Of a stretch of 26,738 bases of DNA, positions 7,348 to 15,223 are shown in pieces. The stretch's first letter is position 1, and each line of letters starts with the position of its first letter. Source of the stretch: Synergistales bacterium (GTDB lineage Bacteria; Synergistota; Synergistia; Synergistales; Aminobacteriaceae); assembly GCA_025997955.1 (NCBI GenBank), contig BNVH01000052.1, positions 1 to 26,738 on the forward strand, written 5' to 3'. Both the position numbers and the translations under genes were made by a program. The notes beneath the pieces are model-generated. The model saw nothing but the letters and a program-made list of their open reading frames with translations, was not told where the DNA came from and did not search any database.

Positions 7348-7500
7348 AACCAATGCTCGTCTGTCCTCATAGCGGCGCGGAAAAAAGAATAAAATATCCT
7401 CAAGCGTATAGACGCCAAGGCGCGCGAGAGTTTTTTCCCGCGCTTCCCCCACACCTTTCAGAAAACGAATCGGAGAAGAAAGTTCCAAAAAAATCCAGCG
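7333..7500 (-). pseudogene. recG: Truncated remnant of recG (N-terminal end only)
   Basis: Minus-strand reading from 7500 to a TAA at 7335-7333 gives 55 residues that include SSPIRFLKGVGEAREKTLA, then RLGVYTLEDILFFFPRRYED, ending RRALVKSRR. This is the start of the RecG helicase wedge region (the LKGVG, LG..T..DLL and PRRYEDR motifs); full RecG has about 690 residues. A TAG at 7503-7501 precedes it, so translation could begin only at a weak TTG (7488) without a clear ribosome site. It lies 7 bases after the sepF stop on the same strand, so the ancestral order was probably sepF-recG. All helicase motifs are gone and purM begins 25 bases away. Its match to RecG rests on motif recognition. Confidence 0.85.
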
Positions 7501-7507
7501 CTATTTG

Positions 7508-7993
7508 TCAATAAGGCGTTCTGCGGACGGGGAGATGTTCTTCGTCAAGCGTCGGCTCTTCTATCCATTGCGTAAACATGCCCCTGCGCGGTGAAATAAG
7601 GAAAAAAGACGCGCCTATTTCTCTTAGCTCTCCTTTATGGGCAAAAGCTACTCCTCCCATGAAATTTATGAAATTCCGACCCTTTTCGATTTCCGCGCTA
7701 CTAAGATTGCCGAGGTCAAGCAGGACCATAGAACCTTCAAGCAACGCGTCGCGTAGCCTGAGTTTTATCTCGTCCGACGGAACGCCCTCAAAAAAGACTA
7801 AAGACGAAAAAGAAGGCCTTTTTGGTATGTTTCGCGCTATATCTTCTTTTCTCGGGGCATTTCTGACGCTCTTAGCGTTTTTTCTAGGAGGACGCGCTTT
7901 TTCGTCATATTCCTCGTCATCAAACTCATCAAATTCTTCCGCGTCTTCTTCGTCGTCATAACCGAATACAAAAGATTTAAGCCAGTCAAGCAC
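7508..7993 (-). CDS. sepF: SepF-like cell division protein
   Basis: SepF tethers FtsZ filaments to the membrane and helps septum formation. From GTG 7993 the product has 161 residues. It has a short amphipathic start (MLDWLKSFVFGY), a very acidic then basic linker (about 16-60), and the conserved C-terminal domain with SLVFFEG, GSMVLLDLGNLSSAEIEKG and NFMGGVAFAHKGELREIGASFFLISP. The GTG has GGAGG 9 bases upstream and yields the typical SepF N-terminus. An ATG at 8032 with AGGGA upstream would add 13 residues and is the alternative start. It follows yggS, the usual neighbour in many bacteria, and fits the dcw genes farther along. Confidence 0.85.
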   Translation of the reverse strand: MLDWLKSFVFGYDDEEDAEEFDEFDDEEYDEKARPPRKNAKSVRNAPRKEDIARNIPKRPSFSSLVFFEGVPSDEIKLRLRDALLEGSMVLLDLGNLSSAEIEKGRNFINFMGGVAFAHKGELREIGASFFLISPRRGMFTQWIEEPTLDEEHLPVRRTPY

Positions 7994-8037
7994 CGAGATA
8001 TTCCTCCAAACGTGTTTACTATGCTTTTTCATTTCTT

Positions 8038-8736
8038 TTATTCCCTTGAACCAAAAAGCGCTGTTCCGATTCTAACCATTGTGCTTCCCTCCGTGATAGC
8101 CCACCTGAAGTCATAGCTCATGCCCATTGACAGTATAGACAATGGCAAAGCGGACAAGGCGCGCGCTTTCTCGGACAAAGCGCGCGCTTGCGCAAAAGCG
8201 CGCCTCACGTCAGATTCATTTTCGCTCAAAGGACCTATAGTCATCAATCCTTCGAGTGAGAGATTTCGGCAAGTCAAGACGCGGTCTAAAAGCTCATAGA
8301 ACTTACCTAGCGCAACTCCGCTCTTACTGCTCTCGCCTGACGTATTGACTTCGATAAGCACGCTCGTGACGCGCGTCATTTCTTGCGACACGCGATTTAA
8401 AGTCATGGCCAAATCCACGGAATCAAGAGAATCTACGGTATCGAACAGCTGCAGAGCCTTGCGAACCTTATTGTTTTGCAGATGTCCTAAAAGACGCCAT
8501 TGCGAACGGTTGGTCGATGGCCAAAGTCGTTTTTTGGCCATCGCCTCCTGAACCCGATTTTCGCCCAAGGCATCGGCTGACTCAGACGCGATTAACATCT
8601 CCTCGACTGAGTGAGTTTTTGTCACAGCCACGAGTTTTATATCTGAGGCCTTACGCCCACAGGCGGTCGCGCTTTCCTCTATTGCGCGCCTTATATTTTC
8701 GATGTTGTTTTTTATGTTGTTTATGTCATTGTTCAC
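8038..8736 (-). CDS. yggS: YggS/PROSC family pyridoxal-phosphate homeostasis protein
   Basis: Single-domain alanine-racemase-fold protein that binds PLP and buffers its cellular pool. The 232-residue product shows the PLP lysine in LVAVTKTH (Lys40), LGENRVQEA, WRLLGHLQNNK, LIEVNTSGE, GLMTIGP, LSMGMSYDF, and the phosphate-binding end GSTMVRIGTALFG. GTG 8736 overlaps the stop of the upstream gene by 4 bases (GTGA); a TTG one codon earlier is possible. Its order before sepF is widely conserved, though the functional link between the two is not clear. Confidence 0.93.
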   Translation of the reverse strand: MNNDINNIKNNIENIRRAIEESATACGRKASDIKLVAVTKTHSVEEMLIASESADALGENRVQEAMAKKRLWPSTNRSQWRLLGHLQNNKVRKALQLFDTVDSLDSVDLAMTLNRVSQEMTRVTSVLIEVNTSGESSKSGVALGKFYELLDRVLTCRNLSLEGLMTIGPLSENESDVRRAFAQARALSEKARALSALPLSILSMGMSYDFRWAITEGSTMVRIGTALFGSRE

Positions 8737-9635
8737 CAAAGTATGACAGTCCCTTCTTTGACTTTGTCAGCGTAGCGTACAACCAAGCTACCAGGGGAAA
8801 GGCCGTTCACCACGAAGAAATTGTCCTCATCGGCTTGGAATCCGTCAATCTCTGTAAATTTCGTTGCGCGTCCCTCAAGGAGAAGAACTCCCATTTTCTT
8901 GTCTCTCATAACAACGGCGGTTTCGGGAACAGAAACGCCCTGTCTGTTTCCCGTCAAGACGCTGCAAGAGAAAGCGCGTGACATCATAAGAGACGGCGGA
9001 AAAAATGGCAATGTGAGATAAAGTTTTATTTTCAAGCCCATATTGGTATAGGCTCGCACCGTAGCTCGCCAAGTTTTGTCGCGTTCACGTGTGCGAATAT
9101 CTATAAATCCGCGTTTAACGTCGCTTTCAAGAGCCGGAGTCCTGTCCAAGTAGGCTATGCAACGCAATTCCTGCGGCTGATACGCTAACTTTCCTATGGC
9201 GTCTCCCTTAGCTACATAAGCGCCGCTCTCTATCAACTCCGCCTTTTTGAGTGTAGGAAACTGATTTGTGCCGGGCCAAATCCTCGGATAAACCCAGTCA
9301 CCTTCCTCTCCATCTAAAGCCGGAAAGAAATAACCCGAAGCCCCCACCTTGACAGGCGACCCATCTATGGCAGCCACCGTCTCGCTCTTCGCTACACGCC
9401 TAGGCAAAGGCGAAGGATATGTCAAGACGCCGTCCATAGTAGCGTAAACAACCTGCTCGTCCCAGAGAAGTATTCCCTCTAAGGGCAACTCCTCCACATA
9501 TCCCATAGCTACGCTTTGCACGACCTCAGGGTGTTGGGTGTTGTAATAATCCAACCAAAGAAAACACCCCTCTTCGACCAACATGATGATAACAAATATG
9601 CCAGCGCAATAGAGAATCCTGTTTATCAAACTCAT
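8733..9635 (-). CDS. HlyD-like single-pass membrane protein
   Basis: A 300-residue protein with one N-terminal membrane segment (about residues 7-27, YCAGIFVIIMLVEEGCFLWL) and a long extracytoplasmic part. The part after residue 60 resembles the HlyD/RND adaptor family: MDGVLTYPSPLPRRVAKSETVAAIDG reads like a biotinyl/lipoyl-type half-motif, and it ends with a barrel-like SVPETAVVMRDKKMGVLLLEG and GLSPGSLVVRYADKVKEGTVI. GAGG lies 8 bases before ATG 9635. No transporter partner is adjacent. It overlaps yggS by 4 bases and sits two genes upstream of sepF, so a division or envelope role is possible but unproven. The general family is fairly sure, the function is not. Confidence 0.7.
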   Translation of the reverse strand: MSLINRILYCAGIFVIIMLVEEGCFLWLDYYNTQHPEVVQSVAMGYVEELPLEGILLWDEQVVYATMDGVLTYPSPLPRRVAKSETVAAIDGSPVKVGASGYFFPALDGEEGDWVYPRIWPGTNQFPTLKKAELIESGAYVAKGDAIGKLAYQPQELRCIAYLDRTPALESDVKRGFIDIRTRERDKTWRATVRAYTNMGLKIKLYLTLPFFPPSLMMSRAFSCSVLTGNRQGVSVPETAVVMRDKKMGVLLLEGRATKFTEIDGFQADEDNFFVVNGLSPGSLVVRYADKVKEGTVILW

Positions 9636-9677
9636 ATTGAAATCCTCGGGGAAAGCACTAAATCCATATTAAAACAT

Positions 9678-10481
9678 TCAAAAGTATAATGACGCGCTTC
9701 TCGCCCCTTCTCTCTTGTCTCCGCGAAGCTCGGCAAAGGCGTCATGATTGTGAATGCTTTCCGCGCTCACGACGGATATATCGTACCAAGTTATTCTCGC
9801 GTCGCCGTTCATCTCAATAGCCGCGTCTCGCACAACATCCTCGACAAACCGCGGGTTGTCATACGCGCGTTCTGTGACATATTTTTCGTCCTCGCGTTTA
9901 AGCAACGTATAAAGCGGCGTAGACGCGGAACGCTCGGCTACCTGAATAAGTTCCTCAAACCAAACTAGCTCGCTCATGCGTACCTTCAAAGAAACATTGG
10001 CGCGCTGATTGTGGGCGCCGTTTGACGAAATCTCTTTAGAACATGGACAAAGAGTCTGAACTGGGACGCGCACGCTCGCTATTATGTCGAAGACGCCTTT
10101 CTTGCGTATACCGAAAAGCCCGGCCTCGTAGCGGGTAAGGCTCGAAATACCCGAAATGGGCGCGGCTTTTCGCACAAAATAAGGAAACTCAAACCGAACC
10201 TCCGACTCCAACGCGTCTAATTTCTCGCACATACGCGATGTCAACATGTCCAAGGCGGCTGGTCCGACTATCCCTTTATACTCGTCAAGAGTCTCTATAA
10301 AGCGACTCATATGAGTGCCCCTATACTCATGTGGCAATTGAACGGACATAGACACGTCGGCCACAGTGTTCTGAGAGCCGTTAAGTCTATCCATCACAGT
10401 GATGGGATAACTCACTCCTCTCACTCCCACGCGGTCTATCGCTATATTGCGACTGTCCGGCTCTTTTTGAACGTCTCTCAT
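9678..10481 (-). CDS. folE2: FolE2, GTP cyclohydrolase IB
   Basis: Converts GTP to 7,8-dihydroneopterin triphosphate, the entry to folate and queuosine synthesis, in the cytosol. The 267-residue product carries the FolE2 signature: QTLCPCSKEIS with Cys145 and Cys147 and GAHNQRA just after. It also has the N-terminal DVQ.E.D.RNI.ID.VG motif. This family replaces zinc-dependent FolE and can use other metals such as manganese. Start ATG 10481 lies 6 bases after the queD stop, with GGAG in the queD end as the likely ribosome site. Pairing with queD suggests the preQ0/queuosine route; queE and queC are not in the window. Confidence 0.95.
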   Translation of the reverse strand: MRDVQKEPDSRNIAIDRVGVRGVSYPITVMDRLNGSQNTVADVSMSVQLPHEYRGTHMSRFIETLDEYKGIVGPAALDMLTSRMCEKLDALESEVRFEFPYFVRKAAPISGISSLTRYEAGLFGIRKKGVFDIIASVRVPVQTLCPCSKEISSNGAHNQRANVSLKVRMSELVWFEELIQVAERSASTPLYTLLKREDEKYVTERAYDNPRFVEDVVRDAAIEMNGDARITWYDISVVSAESIHNHDAFAELRGDKREGARSASLYF

Positions 10482-10487
10482 AATTTT

Positions 10488-10874
10488 TTACAGCTCCAGC
10501 TCTCTCATGGCATCAAAATCCTCTGCGCGCAGAGTAACGCAACTTGACGCTGTCTCCCAAACTTCCACCAAAGATAGACGGGCATTCGGACGCAGAACAT
10601 CGCGCTCTATTTGCTCCCATACCCAGAGCGCGATGTTTTCAGCCGTGGGCTGTTCTATAATGTCGTTTATATAGGCGTGATCGAGTTTTGAGACCACACG
10701 TTCTTTGACTATGCGCGATAATTCGATGAAGTCGAGAATCATACCCTCGTCGCCGGGCGTACCCTCCAAGACCACGGCCAAACGATATGTGTGTCCATGA
10801 AGCGACTCACATTTCCCGTGATAGCGAACGAGGTTATGCGCGGCGTCGAATGTGAATTCTTTGCGCAGCAACAT
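10488..10874 (-). CDS. queD: QueD, 6-carboxy-5,6,7,8-tetrahydropterin synthase (6-pyruvoyl-tetrahydropterin synthase family)
   Basis: Uses the FolE2 product to make carboxytetrahydropterin on the way to preQ0. The 128-residue product has zinc ligands His13, His26 and His28, with the catalytic Cys22 in CESLHGH (the CxxxHGH form typical of QueD, not the ExxxHGH of folate-type PTPS-III). LDHAYIND (Asp65-His66) and PTAENIA follow, with EVWETASS near the end. I start it at ATG 10874, one base after the upstream gene's TAA. No strong ribosome site is visible, so it may depend on translational coupling. A TTG at 10898 would add eight residues overlapping the upstream gene. Confidence 0.94.
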   Translation of the reverse strand: MLLRKEFTFDAAHNLVRYHGKCESLHGHTYRLAVVLEGTPGDEGMILDFIELSRIVKERVVSKLDHAYINDIIEQPTAENIALWVWEQIERDVLRPNARLSLVEVWETASSCVTLRAEDFDAMRELEL

Positions 10875-10875
10875 G

Positions 10876-13764
10876 TTATTTAACTTGAAACTCGCCAACC
10901 ACTATGCGGTCTTTAGCGTCGCGGAGGCGCATAGTGACGGATTGCTTGGCCTGACTTGGCGTTCCGTAGCGCGTAAAAAAGTCGAGTTGTATCGTTGTGG
11001 AGTCCGACAGGAGCTGTTGTCTGTGCCCGTAGAAATTTACCTCCGCGCGATATATGCCGGGCTTAGCTGTTTTTATAGAGTACTCCTCGGGGCCGTAGCC
11101 GCTCGTATTGTCAGGCGAAACTCGCCCGCCCTGATAGCTCAAGGGGTGTCTATAAAAAGCCTCTTCGCCGTTAGGGTCTATGATATGCAAGTCTATATCC
11201 GTGTCGTCGGTGTCCCATGTCAGCGTTATTCGTAAATCAAGAGGCAAATTCGATAAAAAGCGAGAGTCTATTCGACGCTTGTCGAGCTTGTCCGGTGAGT
11301 TTGCGATAATGGCGTTCATCTCGGTCAGAGCGATAATCTCTATGCCGGGAAAAGCGCGCGCAAAATTTTTCTCGACCACGTCATATAAATAATCTATGGC
11401 AAGCTGAGGTTTACCGGCCGCGGCGTAAGCAAGCCCTAAGTCTCTGTAAGACTGCGGCTCTTCTTCACCGAGAGACAGTACTTTTTTGAAGATGACGACG
11501 GCCTGTTCAAACTTTTCCGCCTCGATTAAGCGTTTTCCCAAAACGCGCAAGATCTGTCTGTTTTCGAGGTTCATCTCGGCCAAGTTTGACAAAACCCTAA
11601 GAGACAGGGCTTCTTGCCCCTGGTCACGTAGCTGATACGAGACATCAAGGTAAAAAGCCACGCTGTTCTCGTAATCGGCTCTTTCGTCAAGATATATTCG
11701 GTAGAGGTCCTGCGGCGCGGCATCCCTCATGCGCTTGATATACGGCTCGTCCGGCGTCCAAGGACGTAGCGCTATCACGGCGCTTGTTTCAGGCGCTCCG
11801 ATAGGCGCTTCTTCGCTTTGCCTACCGTCTAATTTCGCGTTTACATCCGCATAGGGCAGTGCCACGGCGCCTGTTGTCATAGGCGTCGCCGCCATTTCAA
11901 ATCTCTCTGCTACGCCATCTTCGAATATCCTTGCGCCTTTGTTAGGTCGTTTGTTATTTGGGGTCTTTTTTTCGCCCTTGGGAAAGTCCTTTTTCCACCA
12001 TTTCTCGCGCTCCTGCCACTCACGCGCAACGCGCTCAAGTTTGAGGGGTTCGGATGTTCTTGGGCGAGAATGAGTACGCAAGCGATCATATTCTTTTTTA
12101 AGCTCCGCCGGAGGTTCTATGTCATAGAGAACATAATCCTCCACACGGTCGAGCACGATAAGTGAAGTCTCGCCGCTTGCAAGGCCGAAGGACTTTCCGA
12201 TGCGTCTGATTTCGCCCTTATTGAGAGTGGACTCAGCTTCAAGCTCTTCTATTTTTATAGAAGCCCACAAGAACGGAACCTGAGAGGAACGCGGAAGATT
12301 TTGAATATCAATGGGGATTTTTTTGTCTGATGTAACGCCGTCAACCCTAATTTTAAGCGTAGCGTCTGAGTTGATAACGCCAACAACGGATAAAACAGAA
12401 GACGAGGATAGCCGCCACAGGAGCTCGCCAACTCCGTCTCCTTCGACGTGGATTTGGGGCGATGCGTTTGTTATCTCCTTTAAAGCCGCCTCGGCGCTGC
12501 TCGTCAGGAGGTCTATTACAGCTCCGCCGTTGCGGGAAAGGCTCTTCAGACGCGATGTGTCGGCGCCCACTTCGGATATAAATGCGAAAAGCGGAATACC
12601 ATGCGCTGACAAAGGCGTCGCGCTGTAGTTATCAAGTCCGTCGGAAAACATAAATATAGCGCTGTCCGCGGAAGTCGGCAACGCCGTAAAAGAGCCCAAG
12701 TTAGTTGCCCCGTCGTAGACTGCAGATTGAAGCGTCTGTCGCAGTTCGCTCCAGTCGCCGTCTTTTATATCAAAAACTTTTGTGACGTCGCTAACGTCGC
12801 GAATAACTTGCAAATGCACAGACGCGTTTTTTTGGGCATTGAAGAAAGCCTCAAGAAAGGCTAATTCTTTTGTGTGCGCGGCTTTTTTGCGAGAGGCCGA
12901 GGCGTCCCACAAAATAGATATTGCGCTGGGAAGGGGGCGGAGGTTTTTTTGGGGTTCGATAGGAATATCCGCGTAAAAATATGTTTTGCCCTCGCGCTCG
13001 CCCAAGACGACCGAGGTTTCATTGGGTTTTTTGGGAATGCTAAGCTCCAAAATATACGAGCCGCCAGCGTCGTAGGGCTGAAGTGATATGTTTTCTTGAG
13101 TTGCTGAAACCACAAAAGCGCCGTTTTCGTTCTTAAATGATAGAGATAGGGACGAAGCGCTCTTGGCTTTCGGGGCTTTGTTGAGTCCAGGCAAACGAAG
13201 CGATAGGTTGAATTTCTCTATCTTTTTGGACGCGAAGAGCGGCAGACGATAAAGCGAAGAATCGGCGCTGTCCGATAAGCGCTCATCTATCGTAACGCGC
13301 ACGCGTCTGGTCCCGCCGGGGTTTAGTGGATATACGCGCATTTTAAAGTTGTCGCCCTGTGTGACTTCCAAAAGCGCCGGGTCTATATTTTGTCTTGTTA
13401 TGGCCTCAAAAGTTTGCCGTCCCTTGGCTTTTTCTACCGGCACGGCATTACGCAGCGCGGCTGTTTTTCCCTCCCCCATCTCAAGGGCGAAGCCAGTCAC
13501 GGTCTGTCCGTCAAAGAGAGGAAACTGAAGTTCGCCCTCCAATACGCGAGCATTTGGGTTATAAAATGTCATATCTACAGTGGTGCGCGCCAGATGCCCC
13601 ACAATCTCGCCTTGAATATCTATCCCCTTGAGTTCTATAGGCTTCTCGGCGCCAAGGGCGGTTATATTGAGACTCGCTCCAAAAGCACAGTTCGCGGAGG
13701 CGCCGAGGAAAAGCGCGGAAAATAAAACGCAAAAAAACATAAAAATTTCATTTGTTTTTTTCAT
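10876..13764 (-). CDS. Exported VIT / von Willebrand A / TPR / DUF2135 protein
   Basis: A 962-residue protein of unknown role. Residues 1-30 form a signal peptide (MKKT..., hydrophobic FMFFCVLFSALFLG, then AFGA). A VIT domain follows (about 31-165: ARTTVDMTFYNPNARVLEG and VYPLNPGGTRRVRV). A vWA domain (about 275-430) has an intact MIDAS: DASAS at 287-291, DGATNL and FSDGLDNY. A linker with basic and proline-rich stretches leads to TPR-like helices (about 740-815), and residues 835-962 match DUF2135 (WDTDDTDIDLHIIDPNGEEAFY). ATG 13764 has AAGGAA 9 bases upstream. It is first in the leftward operon with queD one base after its stop. A metal-dependent protein-binding role outside the cytoplasm is inferred from the domains. 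Confidence 0.85.
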   Translation of the reverse strand: MKKTNEIFMFFCVLFSALFLGASANCAFGASLNITALGAEKPIELKGIDIQGEIVGHLARTTVDMTFYNPNARVLEGELQFPLFDGQTVTGFALEMGEGKTAALRNAVPVEKAKGRQTFEAITRQNIDPALLEVTQGDNFKMRVYPLNPGGTRRVRVTIDERLSDSADSSLYRLPLFASKKIEKFNLSLRLPGLNKAPKAKSASSLSLSFKNENGAFVVSATQENISLQPYDAGGSYILELSIPKKPNETSVVLGEREGKTYFYADIPIEPQKNLRPLPSAISILWDASASRKKAAHTKELAFLEAFFNAQKNASVHLQVIRDVSDVTKVFDIKDGDWSELRQTLQSAVYDGATNLGSFTALPTSADSAIFMFSDGLDNYSATPLSAHGIPLFAFISEVGADTSRLKSLSRNGGAVIDLLTSSAEAALKEITNASPQIHVEGDGVGELLWRLSSSSVLSVVGVINSDATLKIRVDGVTSDKKIPIDIQNLPRSSQVPFLWASIKIEELEAESTLNKGEIRRIGKSFGLASGETSLIVLDRVEDYVLYDIEPPAELKKEYDRLRTHSRPRTSEPLKLERVAREWQEREKWWKKDFPKGEKKTPNNKRPNKGARIFEDGVAERFEMAATPMTTGAVALPYADVNAKLDGRQSEEAPIGAPETSAVIALRPWTPDEPYIKRMRDAAPQDLYRIYLDERADYENSVAFYLDVSYQLRDQGQEALSLRVLSNLAEMNLENRQILRVLGKRLIEAEKFEQAVVIFKKVLSLGEEEPQSYRDLGLAYAAAGKPQLAIDYLYDVVEKNFARAFPGIEIIALTEMNAIIANSPDKLDKRRIDSRFLSNLPLDLRITLTWDTDDTDIDLHIIDPNGEEAFYRHPLSYQGGRVSPDNTSGYGPEEYSIKTAKPGIYRAEVNFYGHRQQLLSDSTTIQLDFFTRYGTPSQAKQSVTMRLRDAKDRIVVGEFQVK

Positions 13765-13799
13765 TATTTAATTTCCTTCTTTCGTTATGTATAAGCAAA

Positions 13800-13834
13800 A
13801 CTATACTTTGCATATTTTAGCATATTTATGCTAA
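13800..13834 (-). promoter_or_regulatory. Palindrome and possible -10 between the vWA gene and rnpB
   Basis: TTAGCATA (13817-13824) and TATGCTAA (13827-13834) form an inverted repeat with a 2-base spacer. On the minus strand a TATAGT -10-like box lies at 13805-13800, with no clear -35. On the plus strand, TTGCAT (13808-13813) and GCTAAT (13830-13835), 16 bases apart, could form a promoter that starts rnpB near 13842. The palindrome therefore overlaps both putative promoters and could be a divergent operator. Confidence 0.4.
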
Positions 13835-13844
13835 TCTTATTTGT

Positions 13845-14190
13845 GAGCAGTTCAAGTAACCGCCGCGAATCGGACGGCTTGAAGATTGGCGGAGGAAAGT
13901 CCGGGCTCCATAGGGCGGGATGCCGGGTAACGCCCGGTCGGCGCGAGCCGAAGGATAGCGCCACAGAAAATATACGGCCTTGAGTTTGAGGTAACGGTGA
14001 AAAGGTAGGGTAAGAGCCTACCGGATGCGATGTAAATCGCGCGCATGGCAAGCCCCATCCGGAGCAAGATCGAATAGAGGGGGACGAGGCTGCCCGCTGA
14101 CCCCTGGGTCGGTCGCTTGAGGAACGCCGCAAGGCGTTTCCCAGATAAATGGTTACTCACGACAGAACCCGGCTTACGAACTGCTCGTTT
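13845..14190 (+). ncRNA. rnpB: RNase P RNA, bacterial class A
   Basis: Catalytic RNA that trims the 5' ends of pre-tRNAs. Its ends pair as helix P1: GAGCAGTTC (13845-13853) with GAACTGCTC (14178-14186). Conserved core elements are in order: GAGGAAAGTCCGGGCTCC near 13892, CGCCACAGAAA near 13958, GGTAACGGTGAAAAGGTAGGG near 13990 with GTAAGAGCCTACC, and ACAGAACCCGGCTTACGAA near 14163. Six T residues (14188-14193) follow P1, so transcription probably ends there. The rnpA protein subunit is not in the window. The adjacency to the dcw cluster 115 bases downstream is plain to see. Confidence 0.95.
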
Positions 14191-14246
14191 TTTGAAAATA
14201 GACAATTTATTGCAATTTTAATATTTTCTTCATTTTGTCATTTTTA

Positions 14247-14275
14247 TTGATTTGTAAGTCAAAGTGACATAAAAT
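14247..14275 (+). promoter_or_regulatory. Probable promoter of the division/cell-wall cluster
   Basis: TTGATT (14247-14252, four of six -35 bases) and TAAAAT (14270-14275, five of six -10 bases) are separated by 17 bases. This predicts a start near 14282 and a short leader with GGAGG (14293-14297) before rsmH. It lies in the AT-rich gap between rnpB and rsmH. Confidence 0.6.
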
Positions 14276-14305
14276 AAAAGGACGGCGAAAGGGGAGGGGC
14301 TTTGT

Positions 14306-15217
14306 TTGACTCCTGAACATGAGCCGGTGATGCTCTCGCAGGTCGTCGGGTTACTTGATGCAAACCGAGGTTTTTGTACCGGTGAGTGTATTGTAGATTG
14401 TACCCTTGGGCTTGGCGGATACTCCGAAAAAATCTTAGAGAGTATGCCGGATGTAAGCGTTTGCGCTATAGACAGAGACGAGACAGCCGTGCAAATAGCG
14501 AAAAGACGCCTTGCCCAATACGGAGACCGCTTTGAAGCGTTGCATTCGAACTTCGGCGACATGGAAGAAATTTTGCCGGAGAGTAGGCGTATTTGCGCTT
14601 TCGTCTTTGATCTTGGCGTGTCTAATATGCAACTCACGGAGGCCGGGAGAGGTTTTTCTTTCGGAAACGACGGGCCTTTGGATATGAGAATGAACCAAAC
14701 CGGAGACACCAAAACCGCTTCGGATGTTTTGCTTACGCTTTCCGAGCGGGAACTGTCGGATATATTTTGGGTTTATGGGGAGGAGCGGTTTTCGCGTAGG
14801 TTGGCGGCTAAGATTGTAAAAGACAGGGAAAAGGGTCTATGCCCGCGGACAACCGGAGAATTAGTGGCTTTGATACGAGATGTTTTGCCGGCCCCCGTAC
14901 AGAGAAAAATGGGCGCGAACCCGGCTCGCAGGCTTTTTCAAGCGTTGCGAATTTACGTCAATGACGAGCTTGGCGAGCTTGAGGCGGGGTTGTCCGCTAC
15001 AAAAAAATTAGCGGTAGATGGTGCGGTCGTTATAGTGGTCTCGTATCACTCCTTGGAAGACCGTATCGTGAAGTGTACATTCAGAGGTTGGGAGAAAGAG
15101 GAAAGACTCGGAAATATCCTCACAAAACATCCTCTTGTTCCGGATGATTCTGAGATAGAGAAAAATTTCAAGGCTCGCAGCGCTAAACTACGCGCCTTTC
15201 GATTTGGAGGCAGATGA
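14306..15217 (+). CDS. rsmH: RsmH (MraW), 16S rRNA m4C1402 methyltransferase
   Basis: SAM-dependent methylation of 16S rRNA C1402. The 303-residue product shows the SAM-binding VDCTLGLGGYSEKIL (about 30-44), FDLGVSNMQL, GRGFSFGNDGPLDMRM, ARRLFQALRIYVNDELGELE, and VVSYHSLEDRIVK, all standard for the family. The start is TTG 14306 with GGAGG 8 bases upstream; no ATG or GTG fits better. It heads the dcw cluster, as usual, but mraZ, which commonly precedes it, is missing and rnpB lies there instead. ftsL starts 6 bases after its stop. Confidence 0.95.
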   Translation: MTPEHEPVMLSQVVGLLDANRGFCTGECIVDCTLGLGGYSEKILESMPDVSVCAIDRDETAVQIAKRRLAQYGDRFEALHSNFGDMEEILPESRRICAFVFDLGVSNMQLTEAGRGFSFGNDGPLDMRMNQTGDTKTASDVLLTLSERELSDIFWVYGEERFSRRLAAKIVKDREKGLCPRTTGELVALIRDVLPAPVQRKMGANPARRLFQALRIYVNDELGELEAGLSATKKLAVDGAVVIVVSYHSLEDRIVKCTFRGWEKEERLGNILTKHPLVPDDSEIEKNFKARSAKLRAFRFGGR

Positions 15218-15223
15218 GGCAAA

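Noticed and set aside
7578..7961. 127-residue plus-strand reading frame opposite sepF
   Set aside because: It is rich in Ser codons that mirror the Glu/Asp and Lys codons of sepF and shows no motif; it is an antisense shadow.
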